Assembly (NCBI GenBank): GCA_031216445.1
Contig: CM062218.1
Coordinates: 22,476,001 to 22,540,000, forward strand
DNA length: 64,000 nt
Direction of reading: 5' to 3'
DNA from: Lateolabrax maculatus
Lineage: Eukaryota > Chordata > Actinopteri > Acropomatiformes > Lateolabracidae
This document shows, one piece after another, positions 1-12,800 of the stretch. Position 1 is the stretch's first letter. Each line of letters starts with the position of its first letter. Below the pieces are notes generated by a model, which was not told the origin of the DNA, did not search any database, and saw only the letters and a list, made by a program, of their open reading frames with translations. The translations under genes and the position numbers were made by a program.

Positions 1-779
1 GCTTCTTACCCCTACCACTACCCAGACTGCTCTAATGATCATTCACTTTAGAAAAGATAGGTCACAATCAGATACAGAGCACAAACTGGTATTGCACTGC
101 ACTGCACTGCACTGCACAGCACAGCACAGCACAGCACAGCACAGCACAGCACAGCACAGCTTGGGAGTCAGGAAACAGGAAGAGAAGGAGCGGGTCTCAG
201 GTGCCATTTTATATTAGATGTCATCAGTCTCCCATCCAGTCATCAGCCAGCAACCCACATCCTGAAGAACACAAAAGTTTGCACAGCCCCACTCTCAGGC
301 AGGGAGGAGAAACAGCACAGCAAATCACACTGGCATACAGTTTATGACTTCAGGTCATAACAAGAAACCAAGTGTTGTATAAACAGAATCCCTTACATGT
401 CTGCAGGTTTGTTTTTAGTCTATTTCCACCCCTAAACATGCTGTGGAAAGGCCAAGTTTAGCTTGAAACTTTGAATTGCAATGACCCTATAACTTCACAT
501 GAAAAGAAAGCAGCTTAATCCCACAGAGTCAATAAATAATACATTTGGCGGTCAATGAGAGGCAGAGACAAGGACTTCCACAAGCATACAGAATTTATTA
601 AAGATTAAGACACATTAAAACAAACAATACAACTATTTACAAGGCGCAATGATTTATTTGAAAAAAACTATGGTGGCTTGGATGGGACAGTACTGGCTAT
701 ATAAAGACTCCTGTCACATGAAGGTGTGCGGTCGTCATAAAGTTATGTTACTTTTCTACATAACAATAGTTTATTTGAG
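1..779. other. Intergenic sequence, no gene seen
   Basis: No convincing exon is visible on either strand. Apart from a short pentanucleotide tandem array near the left edge, the stretch is AT-rich unique-looking DNA. The small open frame that runs through the tandem array is a by-product of the repeat. Confidence 0.6.
93..161. repeat. Pentanucleotide tandem repeat, two phases
   Basis: About four copies of CTGCA/TGCAC are followed by about nine copies of CAGCA/GCACA. The unit changes by one base partway, which suggests expansion of two neighbouring variants. Seen directly in the sequence. Confidence 0.9.
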
Positions 780-2354
780 GATTTTCAGTCAGGATTTAGA
801 GTGCATCACAACACAGAGACAGTACTGGTGAAAGTGACAAATGACCTTATGATTGCGTCAGAAAAAGGATTTGTCTCTGTACTTGTTCTGTTAGATATTA
901 GTGCCGCATTCAACACCACTGACCATCAGATCCTAGACTGGAAAGACTGGAGCATTTGATTGGCATTAAATGACCCACACTAAGCTGGTTTAAGTCCTAT
1001 TTATCAGATAGATTTCAGTTTGTCCATGTAAATGATGAATCCTCCATGCACACCAAAGTAAGTCACAGAGTTCCACGAGGTTCTGTGCTTGGACCAATTT
1101 TATTCACCTTTATATATACTCCCTTTAGGCAATATATTAGGAAACACTCCATAAACTTTCACTGCTATACAAATGATACTGTATTATATTTATTAACAAA
1201 ACTAGATGAAACCAATATGTTAGCCAAACTTCAGGTATGCATAAAGGACATAAAAAACTGAATGACCTTTTTTTATGCATTTAAACTCTGAAGTTATTGT
1301 ATTTGGTCCCAAACACCTGCGAGACACATTATGTATAGATGTAGTTACTCTAGATGGCATTGCCCTGGCCTCCAGCACCACTGTAAGGAATCTAGGAGTA
1401 ACCTTTGATCAGGACATGTCCTTTAATGTCCATAAAACAGACTTCAAGGACTGCCTTCTTCCACCTACATAACATTATAACAATCAGGCATATCCTGTCT
1501 CAAAAAGATGCAGAAAAACTAGTTCATGCATTCGTTACTTCTAGGTTAGATTATTGTAATTCCTTATTATCATGCTGTCCCAATATGTCTCTAAAGACTC
1601 TCCAGCTGATCCAGAATGCGGCTGCACGTGTACTGACAGGAACTAGCAAAAGAGAACATATTTCTCCAATATTAGCTTCTCTGCACTGGCTCCCTGTAAA
1701 ATCCAGAATAGAATTTAAAATCCTCCTCCTCACCAACAAAGTTCTTAATGGTCAGGCCCCGTCATATCTTGAAGAGCTGATAGTACCCTATTTGGTTTAG
1801 GATTAGACTGCCGGGGGATTTCCCATGATGCACTGAGCTTCTCTCTCCTCCTCTCCCTCTCTATCTGTACACATTCCTATCCCACTAATACATGTTACTA
1901 ACTCTACTACTTCCTGGTAGTTCCTGTGCTTTCTGTGTTTTTTCACTTTCTCACTTTCTGCAGGTATTTCCGCCTCTGGAGCTGTAGGTTCTGGATCTGG
2001 ATTCTGATCCGTCTACTGCCCCCATGTTCCTGCTCCACACTCACTGCTGCAGTTATTATGATTAATCTGATTATTATGTTGTCTCTCCTCCTGCTCTCTC
2101 TCCCCCTCTCTCCTCCCCTTTCAACCTAACTCAGTCGATGCAGATGGCCGCCCACCCAGAGCCTGGTTCTGCTCGAGGTTTCTACCTGTTAAAGGGAGTT
2201 TTTTCGTCGCCAAGTGCTGCTCATGGTGGGAACTGTTGGGTCTCTGTAAATAATATTTTAAAGAGTATGGTCTAGACCCACTCTATGTGAAAAGTGTCTT
2301 GAGATAACTTTTGTCATGATTTGGCGCTATACAAATAAGATTGATTTGACTTGT
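780..2354 (+). mobile_element. L2-type LINE, 5'-truncated, decayed
   Basis: Conceptual translation in shifting frames gives a reverse-transcriptase order typical of L2-clade fish LINEs: a motif-A-like LLDISAAFNTTDH near 890-930, then RGSVLGPILF near 1075-1100, then a degraded catalytic box (YTND in place of YADD) near 1168. The C-terminal part contains SRLDYCNSLL and the NAAARVLTG / SLHWLPVKSRIEFK block (about 1405-1800). The 3' UTR (about 1800-2354) ends in the familiar tail with a GATTTGGCGCTATACAAATA stretch. Frameshifts and stops show it is dead. The 3' end looks complete and the 5' end is missing, as expected for a truncated LINE insertion. Confidence 0.85.
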
Positions 2355-3519
2355 GTAAAAACTCAAAAAACTGCAATTGTCCTCAAAATTGTGGAAGCAC
2401 ATCTGACAGAGATGCTATGGGGAAATGCCTCCACCCAGTGTCACGTCCCCCATCAGTGTGATATGGGAACAGGTGCTTACATCAGCACCATCACCAGAAA
2501 CATTCCCAGCAGAGGATCAACTCACTAGGGACACACCTTTGGAAGCTCTTTTCATTATTTCTTTATGTTATACAAAAACAGCAGCAAAGCCTCGTGCCAG
2601 GACCCAGACCAGATGTATGACGATATGAGAGGAAAACAGAACTGAGGCGAATCGGAGAGTAGAGGGGGATAACAGCCCGACTGTCCCATGTTACAGGCTG
2701 GAAAATAATAAATATTAGGATATAATGAAAGATTAAAGTGTTGAAACCATGTCTCCTCAGCACAACCCAAATCCCTGTGTGCCATTTTTTGCACTTTCCT
2801 GACACATATTTTCCCCTTTGTCCAGTTTTGCTGCCTTTTGGGTTCATAATCAAGTGAATAATATTGACATAAATTTACAGTGGAAGTTCAAAGAGCTGTT
2901 CCTGGTCTTGAGAAATGAGGCCTGATCCATGGTGAATGAGATGTTTTCTTCCGCTGGGTGGCAGAGGGTGGGAGTGAAGCATGCTGGGTGTCAGGGCCAA
3001 ACACAGGCCACCAAACAGCAGTTCCAAAAGATGCACATTTAAATATCCAAGCACACATTAATACTGTGAGTAAATTAAACTCTGGTGCCCACTGACCTGC
3101 AGATGAGAGAAAGGAAGCTATGTGGCAGGCACTTTTATGGCAACAGAAAACTCTTAAGACATAAGATGATGTGTAAAACTGAAGTTCTACTTGTCTCAGT
3201 AACAGGTCAGGTAACTGTTGGAAAAAAGACGATGAAGTGTTTGTGTTCAGCCCGAGGAATGGAACGTGTGCTGAATGAATAAAGGGATCAAATTAATGTT
3301 TCATTCACACATTAATAGAATGACTTGGCAGAGTGTGAGGCAGATATTATAAGCTAACTTTACATAACTTTACAAGGAGCTGCTGACGAAATTATTAATA
3401 TTCATACCTTTTCTGTTTTCTGTAAACTGAATATATTTCTCCTAATTACTAGTTGATGAAAAAAATATTGTTGTCCTCGACTATGACAGAAGCCATCTTT
3501 TTGAAGTTATTCAGAGAAT

Positions 3520-3550
3520 AAAGATTAAATAATTTAGTTATTTAATCTTT
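3520..3550. repeat. Perfect 13-bp inverted repeat (hairpin)
   Basis: The left arm 3520-3532 and right arm 3538-3550 are exact reverse complements around a 5-nt loop (TTTAG). It is very AT-rich. It lies in intergenic DNA with no gene beside it, so a terminator role is not implied. Confidence 0.85.
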
Positions 3551-4059
3551 GAATATCAATAATCTATGAATAAACAAGGGAAGAATGTAATCCAATTAAA
3601 AATATGGGATGAAAAAATGAAAAGGCCCTCCCCTCCTAATAATAATTATGTTGTGACCCTAAGTGTGTGTTAAACAACCTAGAATTATCATCACTGAATG
3701 ATTATGCAGTGCTGAGCCCTGAGTTTGATATGGCCATCAATTTTTATTGATTAGCCTTGTTAACAGATGAAGGTATTCTGTCCACAGACCCACTTGAGGG
3801 CTTTTAATTTGCAATGGATACAGGAAGCGGTAACCATACCATGCCGTGTATATATTTAATGAATCAATCATCTTGAAAATGTGCATTGAACACTGACCCC
3901 TTCAACACCTATCCTATATAGAGACAGTGTCATTTTACAGCTGCACTAATCAATATTTTCAGATTAACAATGCATCAAATGACTATGTGTTATGTGAATG
4001 GTGTCCCTTGTAGTGCGAACATACAGAGGACTGTCACCGAGTCTGCAGTTGCACTTTTT

Positions 4060-4370
4060 AGCCTCTTTTAGCTCTCTGCTCACATTAGCCTTGGTTCCAG
4101 TAGCAGCAGGCAGCTGTTTTCAGTGAGAAAGGCTCTGATATAGCCACTGTAAAAGACCTGCTCAGCAGCAAACAGCAGACAGACACAGTTATAGACCAGC
4201 TGGTGGACAAAGGGGAGCTTTTAGCAGCTAAAGAGACAGATATATGTCTCAGGATTTGGTGGAGACCAAAAACAGAGCTATAAGGAGAGTGAATATTGGA
4301 CTGACATTCATCAGGTGGACACAAATGCGACGCCAAATGGACTGCACTTCAGCAGAGAGCAAACAGTAGG
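4060..4370 (+). repeat. Teleost interspersed repeat, family unresolved
   Basis: The block around GGCAGCTGTTTTCAGTG and the following lines resemble a dispersed repeat I associate with percomorph genomes. A related core occurs in the opposite orientation near 10805-10860 of this window, in which CACTGAAAACAGCTGCC can be read. No coding capacity is seen. Boundaries are approximate. Confidence 0.5.
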
Positions 4371-7300
4371 TTAAGAGCAAAATACTCCTACCTTCAATCT
4401 CTTTTGAGCATTAATCTACTTTCATGTCACAATAATCTGTTCACTGTTAGATATACGTGTGAAACGCTGGCAATTTGTGGCTTGTTATTGCTATTAGACT
4501 TTGTTCCTTCTTTTACAGTTGAAATGTTGGTCTGAGGGTGGAACAAGAATGAGGGTCTAAATCATTAGGAATCATGCTCTCGGGAACAAATTTGGTGTGA
4601 TATCTTGCTCCTGACTTAAGGGTAGGATGGACATGACTGCTGCTAGCAGAGCAAAAGTATATGTGCATATATGTGATACTCTGACCACAAACATTTAGCT
4701 TGAAAGGATCATGTTTTCATTGAGAAAAGGTCTTTAAATGTCTGAATCTTGATCCTTGATTCAGGGAAAGCTATAAATATTATGGGTTTTTCTACTCAAG
4801 GCGACAGGCTTTAAGCAAACCCAGAGTCAAGGGCCGGCCTTCATTTTCTGATATTTCAGCAGGAAAGTCACCCAATGTAATCAGTTCGTCTGGCCCAATC
4901 ACGCTTCAACCCAGCACTCCACCCTCCTGGGTCATGGGATAATCTAGCTCTAATAACACTAGTCAGGGCATTAACAGGTGAGGTCATGGCACAGGAAATA
5001 CAAGTCAGCTGAGATAAAAGAGTGATGTAAGGTCGTGACCTGGACCGTCTCATTGCTCAGCAGGATGTTCAGGAAGTGGATGATAAGCCTGTCGGCCCTC
5101 ACACATAGTCTGGGACATGAGAGCGGGGAGGGAGTCGACCGTATGTGGGAATGTCAGAGTATGTTGATTTGGGTTAGAAAAACAAGAAGATCATTTGTGT
5201 CTTTGACCGCTGCAGCTCAGGGCCCTATTCTCCCTACGTGGATAATGGAGTTATTCAGATAAGAGCGCTGACAATGACATTTTCTTCAAAAATGTTCTGT
5301 TTAAAATCCATCTGGAACTGTTGTCAAAACAAGCCCTTAAGCCCCAGACCTGCAAAGGTGCAGGCTTCATGACAAACACGTGTCTCTATGAACCCCATTT
5401 ACCAGTTTTCACATACAAATGGCTCGCTTTCTTAGCTTTATAATAAGAGAATGTTGAAATAATTATGACTTTAGAATAAGACATGCAGGTTACCAATAAA
5501 TTGTTATGATCTGTTGATGTAATTACCGCAATTTAACGTTCAAAATGAATAGTAACCTATAGTGGGGAATAAAAGTTTGTACACTAAAAAAGAACCAAGT
5601 CAAATGTAGTTTGAGAAACTGTGAGCAAAAAGACATAAACTCAACTAACTAGACTGCTCAAAGACCAATATAGCCAGAAAATGAACAGAAACTGTTGTCA
5701 TGTCATTTAAGTTGCGTTTTAAGAGATTTTAGAAATATGTGATTTTGAATGCAGGCTTATGGCTATCACTCAAAAGTTTAATGCAGCCATATTCACTGCT
5801 ATTGTCTAATTGTTTAACAGTAATCAAAGTGTGGAAACAGTCAAAACATTGTGGAACAAAATGACACGTGTAACAAGGCAGCGACCATGAAATGAGAATT
5901 AGATCCATGCATCTATTGTCCCAGTGCATGCTGCAGTCACAGCCGATCATACTAACACTGATCATTTTTCCAACTCTGTACTCATTTTTAACACTGTTAT
6001 TCAAGATAGATTCATCAGGATTAACAAATCAATCCCTAAAACTGCGAACCCAAATAATCTAGATGAGAATGAACAGGATTATTTTAGCCTGATAACAACA
6101 TGTTAGCCTGCGTAGGTTTGAAAAAAAAGGACTCTGGCTGTGTGTGGCTCAGAACTTAAAATCTACATTGTTCATAAGGAAATCTACTTCAACGACAACA
6201 ACATACAGTACATAACATTTACAATTTACTCAACTATTGTCAGGCACTGCAAACCTGACAGTATACCTACATTTCCACCTGGAGACAAGTGTCTGTAAAA
6301 CAGGACATACTAAAATCACCAGTGTGGGTTCAGCCTTTGAGCAGAATTTCAGTGCTTCGGCTGGACTGAGTCATCTGGCTCTAGCTGCAGCCAAGAGCAC
6401 CAAGCTGAGCTCTCATTCCAGTCAAACACCTTCACTCACTTCAGCTGTTGTACCGTAACACAGGATGTAATTAACTCTGCATATCCTGCTGTGACTAACA
6501 AGCTGTGGAGTCAGGTGGCTTGTTTTCACTCTGAGTGCATATGAACACCAAAGGGACTGAGGTCAAGGAATCACTGATCACCAAGGAAAGTTACATAACA
6601 AATTACTCCATGACTCCACAGTTGGAAGAGCATTCTGCTTGGGTGCAGCCTGAAGATGGAGAAGGATTTGCTATTCCACTGCAGTGGATAAGTGATAAAC
6701 AGCCTATCAAGACACATATCAGGGGGGATCCTGTCTTTAGGGAGCACCAGCATGGATTTTGTCAAGTGGTTTGTGGTGAATGCTGACCCCTTGTGACTTT
6801 AGGACTCTGGCCAGATGTTCTCAAACTCTAGCCACATAAAGGAGAGGTTCCTCTGACGTTCCCATTGAGTTAGAAGTGTCTGTTCTGGTCTGGAGTCAGG
6901 GTGGGATTCTCATCATCCATTCCTTGTACCCGTCTGCTCAGAGACCTGAGGGACCTCCCTCTATCCAGCTTCCTCTTCACTTTATAGAAGGGTCCTGCTA
7001 CCTGTTATTTTGTTGCATATGTTTACTGTTCCCAAAGGTCAAGAATGAACTACCATACTCAAACATGCTACTTAAGTTAGGTCTGGTGATATTCTATTGT
7101 CAAAAAATCTCAACTAACATATCTTCTAACAAGTGTTGTTTGTCTATCCAAAGCCTGCTATATCCTAATCCTCTGTGGCACAGAGCTCCACTGTCCAAAA
7201 ACAAAACACAAAAACACATTACCTAGCTCCGCTGATGCACGGGGTGACATGTTCTGTTATTACCATGAACACACTTTTGAGAAGTATAAAAGTTGTCATT

Positions 7301-9599
7301 TTGGCCTGCGAGGAGTCCATCCTTTGGGGAGCATGAATAAGCTCACTACATTATAATGCCAATTGGCCAATTAGATGTCACTTTTCTTGCTTACAAGTGA
7401 AGATTCTGGCCTGATGGTGGTGTCAGACACTAAAGTAGAGTGTGGCTCTGATATGTTCGGTGTGGCCTCCAACTCGGTAAACAGATCCAGCCTGATGACG
7501 CAGTCGTCTCATATGTAGGCCCTTTTGTAGTTTCCATAGCTACAAAAAGTCACATGAAGGTACCATTTTCTTTCTGCATTCTGGTGCTTTCACCGATCAT
7601 CTTGGATATGAAGCACTGAGTGAAGCTCAAACCTTGAGTTCTCAGGCGGCCATCCACAGAGGGAGAACTCTGGAGTTTTCGCGATTGTGCTTTGTCACAA
7701 CGAATAATGACTTCTTTTTGCGCCCACACACCAAGGTGGCGAGTTAGATTTCAGAGAGAATGTACTTGGCTTGAACAGAAACTTAATTAGCAGCATTAGG
7801 CATATTATCAGCACAACTGCAAATCTATCTTCATAACCACATGACATGAGAATGTCACCAATAATATTCACCTGTTATTTCATAATTAGACATACAAGCA
7901 AAGTGTGAAAACATTGTGGTAGATAATGCAAAATACAAAGGTCTGCATCTGCGTCTGTGTCAACACAGTGGTGTCAATCAAACATCTGAGGGAGCTGCAT
8001 TATTGTTACTTGAGTGTCCAATGGCTGTACTACAAAAACACTCCCAAGCATTCGAATTGACAGGAAAAAAAGTGAGGAAAAAGTTTGTTTGTGTTTTTGT
8101 GAGGTTGTAATGCACCCTGCCTGTGTGTGTTCTGTGGAAGGCAGAGAGTACGGGGAAACAACAAATGATGGTGATTGACTGTGCAGTTTAAACATTATGT
8201 CAAGCACAAGTGAACAGCACCACGCCAGCTGGATGGACATCATTCAGCAGGCATCATGTCACCTGTCTGGGCATGCTAGCTATTACTGGTGTTATTTAAT
8301 GTTATGGCAAGACAACAGAGACAGTAACATTTAATGATGTGGTTACTGCAGAAGGGCAGCAGTCTGCCAATGCACATAACAAGGACTTGCTATTTCCTTC
8401 CTCACTGTTATAAAAATATTTGCAACCATTTTTGTGAAGTTTTTCTTACACTAAAGTAGCAACATCACATTGTAAAAGGAATCTAATACAAACGGAAAGC
8501 CTTCTTTCAGATTTCAGAAAGCACCTGAGGCTTATTTTTTTATTATTTAAAAGAAAAGATTTCTCCCTCTGATTGTAATGATTTTTTGTCCTGTTTATTC
8601 TATGTGCACAGTATAGCATGGAGGGGGCTACACCTTTATTTCCTCATGCCAATCTGTATTAAATAATGACGATAAAGCCGAACCTTGAATTTAAGTGTGA
8701 AAGCTAACTTTACCTTTGAAACACTAATCCTCAGGTGAGAAGGGTCAGCGGTGGGGACCCTCTACATGAAGCACACTCCTGTCGGTGAGGAGAAGGGTGG
8801 AAAGGGGGAGGTGCAGCAATACAGTGGGACTTGCCAGGCTGCCATAGGATTATGAGCATCAGGCTTTGTTTGTCTCATACGGTACCAGGTTCTGCATCTT
8901 ATGGTGCTGGAAACAAGTGCTTCCTGATTGGCAGCTCTGCCGTCAGTACAACTGTGAGGAGCAGTTTGCTCTGAGCCTGTCGCAGGGCTGTTGTCGTATT
9001 TAAGGGCAGCCCTGTTGTGTGTCTGTCCGTCCATCTGAGCTTTCACTGGATGTTGCTGTTCTGCAGTTTGTCAGTGTTTGGCAACTGTCGCCCCCATTCT
9101 ACACAACCATCTCATCTGCTACGTGAAATCATTTCTCAGATTCTATGACCAGCATGCCTGAAACTCAAACTCACTGTTTGTCCTGTGAGGAGCTAAGGCT
9201 TATGGCTTACTGAATGATTCTGCAGAGCAGGACTTTAGTTGTTCATCGCCAGTGCATTAAGCGAGATGGAAAGTAAGGCCGTGGGCATCCGGGTGTGTAC
9301 TGCGTCTTATATTGCGTGTGCAGCGCAAACTTAATGATGAGACAGGAGTTTGTGTCCTAGACACAGTCCAGGAATTACTTTTCTATTGGCTTTTTAAAAC
9401 TTTTCGAACCCTAACCAGGATTTTTTCCTAACCCTAACCCCACCATAGTTGCCGTGTTTATATTGCATGAATTAATAATATGGAAAATGTGCATTGGACA
9501 TTTACCCATATATCATATGTTACAGTAATTGTCAGATAAGACCAGTCGATCAGTCAAAGTTAACACTCCTGTCAGTTGCCAGTATGTCCACCCATGGCC

Positions 9600-9839
9600 C
9601 TATGAACTTATGCTGTGACCGTGGAGGCTGTGTCTGTGAGAAGGCCATTTGATTTGGAATATTTTCACCTCTCAGGGCGAAACCATTGGCTCTGGTTTCT
9701 CCGGCTACACCCACTGGGCTGGTATTTAAGCCAGTTTCTCCTCCCAGGCTTCATCAGTCTGCTGCAGGGAGAATAACAAGAGCAAGCCTTCTGCCATAGG
9801 AACCAGTACTACTGAGTGGACTGCAGCCTGCAGAGCAAC
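9600..9839 (+). promoter_or_regulatory. Putative core promoter and 5'UTR of ccn2-like gene
   Basis: A TATA-like box (TATTTAAG, 9723-9730) lies about 110 bp upstream of the start codon, so initiation would be expected near 9755 with a 5'UTR of roughly 85 nt. A GGAATATT at about 9655 resembles a TEAD half-site. CCN2 promoters in mammals respond to YAP-TEAD, but one near-match is weak support. The transcription start is inferred from TATA spacing only. Confidence 0.5.
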
Positions 9840-9893
9840 ATGTCTGTGGAAACTTCAGCCACATTCTCTTTTCTCCTACTTATCATCTCATCG
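9840..9893 (+). CDS. ccn2: ccn2-like exon 1: signal peptide
   Basis: The ATG at 9840 opens 18 codons with a hydrophobic core (FSFLLLII), fitting a secretory signal peptide. The donor is a consensus GTAAGT at 9894, phase 0. The following intron is about 2.2 kb and rich in repeats. Confidence 0.85.
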
Positions 9894-12800
9894 GTAAGTT
9901 GTTTTTTAAGAAATATCTGTCGAAATCTAAAGTGATTTCTAGATGAGCTCATGTTAAGGTTGAGGTATTGTGCTGCTTTGGAAACTTTCAAGGAAATGTG
10001 CATTTTAGTCAGCATGTGAGTCATTACATAAGTGTGTCGTCCCTGATAAAGAACTGAATTTTTGATGCTAAAGTTCAGGATTGCTGCATTTGGGTGGAAA
10101 TGAATGCAGATCCTGCTGGATACCACCTTATTTATAGTTACAAAAACAATTTTTCTTCACCATTTTCCATCTGTCGCTGTCATGTTTTCCTCATCCAAAA
10201 CCTGCTCCCTCTCTGTTGGGATGATGCTGAACAGTGGGAAGGAAACAAAACATGGAAAATATTTGCTGGCCCACGTCATCACAGTCTGGTGTCTCCATCT
10301 TGTGGCATTCTGTGCTGTCATTAAACCAGAACAAAACAATAACAGCCTTACCCCAAAATACTTGATTCTATTCTATGACAAAGTACTGTATGTTCTCTAG
10401 CTAAAGTGAATTCTCACTTCACCTCTCACATTATACATGAGGCAAATCTAATGATATATTCATTCCTCTTTATTTTTTTTAGCATGTACAGCCTCACAGT
10501 GTGGCTGGAGACTTGTTTCATCTTTATCTGTATCATGTTCTTATCCAGCTCTATGCTCTCTTTCTTATGCTGCTGTAATGTTATATTTCCCTCCTGGGTA
10601 TCAATAAAGGTTTACCATATCTTATTACTTATAACATTACTAAATCGAGGTAGCTAAATGACTGTATTGGTTGCACAAAATACTAGGAGGGAATTATTTA
10701 TCAAAACTGTTGCTGCTATGACCTACCATCACTTCTGTATTGTGACTGTAGTGAACGATGCCACTGTCTGGGTGTGAGACAGGGATAGGAAGTGTACGAT
10801 GGGTTTACCAGAGCTTTTCCACTGAAAACAGCTGCCTGTTGCAGCTGGATGCTGGAGCTCTGAGAGTGAACCAAAACAGGAACGTTTCTGGCTGTAAAAC
10901 TAAAACAATGAGCTAAAAGGGGAAAAGCTTTGGTGGGTTGAGACTGCGGAGTTGGTTCTCTGCAGGTTCATCACTTTATGTGACACATTTCACATGACAT
11001 AATGCCTCTGGATCTATTGTTAACATTTAAAAAAATGATTAGTGCATCTCAGTGTTAAAGAAAGATTGTGGTGAAAGTACTGAAGTTGTGTTTGCATTAG
11101 CTCATTTGGCATCAGCTGTTTCATTCATGCTTCCCAGTTACTGGTAGCCTGGGAACCACACAAATCTGCAAGCTCATGTACATTTGCTTTGGCAGATACA
11201 TCTGGCCCCTCTCCCATTCAAACTGATTTCCCTTTTTTTTTTTTTTTATCAGGCTAACCAATCACAAGGTTTAATAGAATGACTGACACAGACGAGCGCC
11301 ATTCAGGTATCTTTGTAAATACCCAAGATGGCACTGCTGATACTGAATGTTCAGCGGCCGGCTACAGCAGCAGTATTAAACGGAGTGGATGCTAAATTTT
11401 CTCTAAAAGAAGAACAAACAACTGCCCTTAAACTTTATGTTGATAAGAAATATGTGTTTGCCGAACTTCTGACAGGACGTAACGTCCGACTGGACGGCGC
11501 TTTGTTGCTCTGATTGGTTGTCTCCGCCCCTTGGAAATCAAAAATAAACTATATAATAAACTATATAATGAATAAATTCCAGACTAATACACATTTGCTA
11601 ATTAGTCTGGCAATGCCAGGCTAAGTTACTGGCAAACACTGTTTGCTGCCAGAGGTCCCGTCCACCTCTCAGCCTCCTCCTTATGTGCTTTAGTCCTGGT
11701 TAACTAAGACGAGTTGTTCGTGTATGTTTTTTTAAAGAGGGTTAGGGTTAGGGTTATTGTTAGTTCAGCAGAATCCTCATTGCTGTTCACAGTATTTGTT
11801 AGCTTCCTGAAGGGGCACAGCCTTTTCCATGTGACCTGTTTGAAGCAATGTGATGTCACAGTACTTTGCTTCTCAGACATAACAGACACTGCTCAGCCAC
11901 AAGAGGTCACCTGTCAGGTTTTTCTTTTGTTGTTTTTTCTGGTGAGGACAGTCTGGTATACTGTAGTCATTAAAGACAACGTTTTGGAATAAACTTTCAT
12001 TTTGTAATGCTCCTATGTGTACTTTCTTCCAGCTGCATCTTGCTGCTGTTTGTTTCATGTGATCTAAACCTATCGTTGTGTGTTTGTTGCAGACAGTGGC
12101 GCAGTACTGCTCCCAGCCCTGTGCCTGCCCTGCAGATCCCCCACCCTGCCCAGTGGGGACCAGCCTGGTCCTGGATGGCTGTGGATGCTGTAAGGTGTGC
12201 GCCAGGCAGCTGGGGGAGCCCTGCTCCCTTCTGGAGCCCTGCGACCATCACAAGGATCTGTACTGTGACTACACTTTGCTAAGTGACACTGAGACTGGCG
12301 TCTGCATGGGTAATACGCTCTCCTTAAAACACACCACAGAACAACATCTTGATTTACCCCCATACTGGTGAAACATATAACAGATATAGGATGATAAAAG
12401 ATGCCATTGTGGTCTAGATTATTCTAAACTGCGGAACATTGGAGTGTGATAAGAAAAAAACACGATGAGGCCACAGAGTCTACAGGCGTCGGCTGCGTCA
12501 AGTGTGCCTCCACCCTTGAATGGAGCGACGCCTGAGAGCTAGTTCAGGCAGGCAACTCGAACTGCATCGCTTCATTCACATGTGACATGCCTCACACTCC
12601 ACAACATCTACCAAACACTCCCTCTTAATTTGGCAGTCTATTTAAACTGCAAATTTCCCATCTCGCCCTCTGCTTCCTTTATGCCGCTGCTCGCTGCTGC
12701 CCTGCATCATCATTGCTGCCTGCATCGGCCTTGCTGCTTTTCCTCATTTTTAAAAAACATGTGTCTGCTATAAAATCTTCTAAATGTCTGTTGATAAGAA

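Larger units (their letters stand above)
2355..9600. other. Intergenic sequence between LINE and ccn2-like gene
   Basis: No exon with supporting family similarity was found. The open frames here are short and low in complexity or lack recognisable domains. The stretch contains a perfect 13-bp hairpin (3520-3550), one interspersed-repeat copy (about 4060-4370) and two short CCCTAA-like runs near 9408-9442. The rest could hold distal enhancers of the downstream CCN gene, but nothing in the sequence shows this. Confidence 0.5.

Noticed and set aside
93..161. CRISPR-like or coding interpretation of the left-edge repeat
   Set aside because: Units are 5 bp, contiguous and without spacers: a microsatellite.
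1046..1800. Apparent small genes in the first 2 kb
   Set aside because: They are pieces of one frameshifted L2-type reverse transcriptase, not host genes.
11997..12363. Overlapping frames on both strands at the IGFBP exon
   Set aside because: Only the plus frame carrying GCGCCKVC has family support. The others are shadows of a stop-poor exon.
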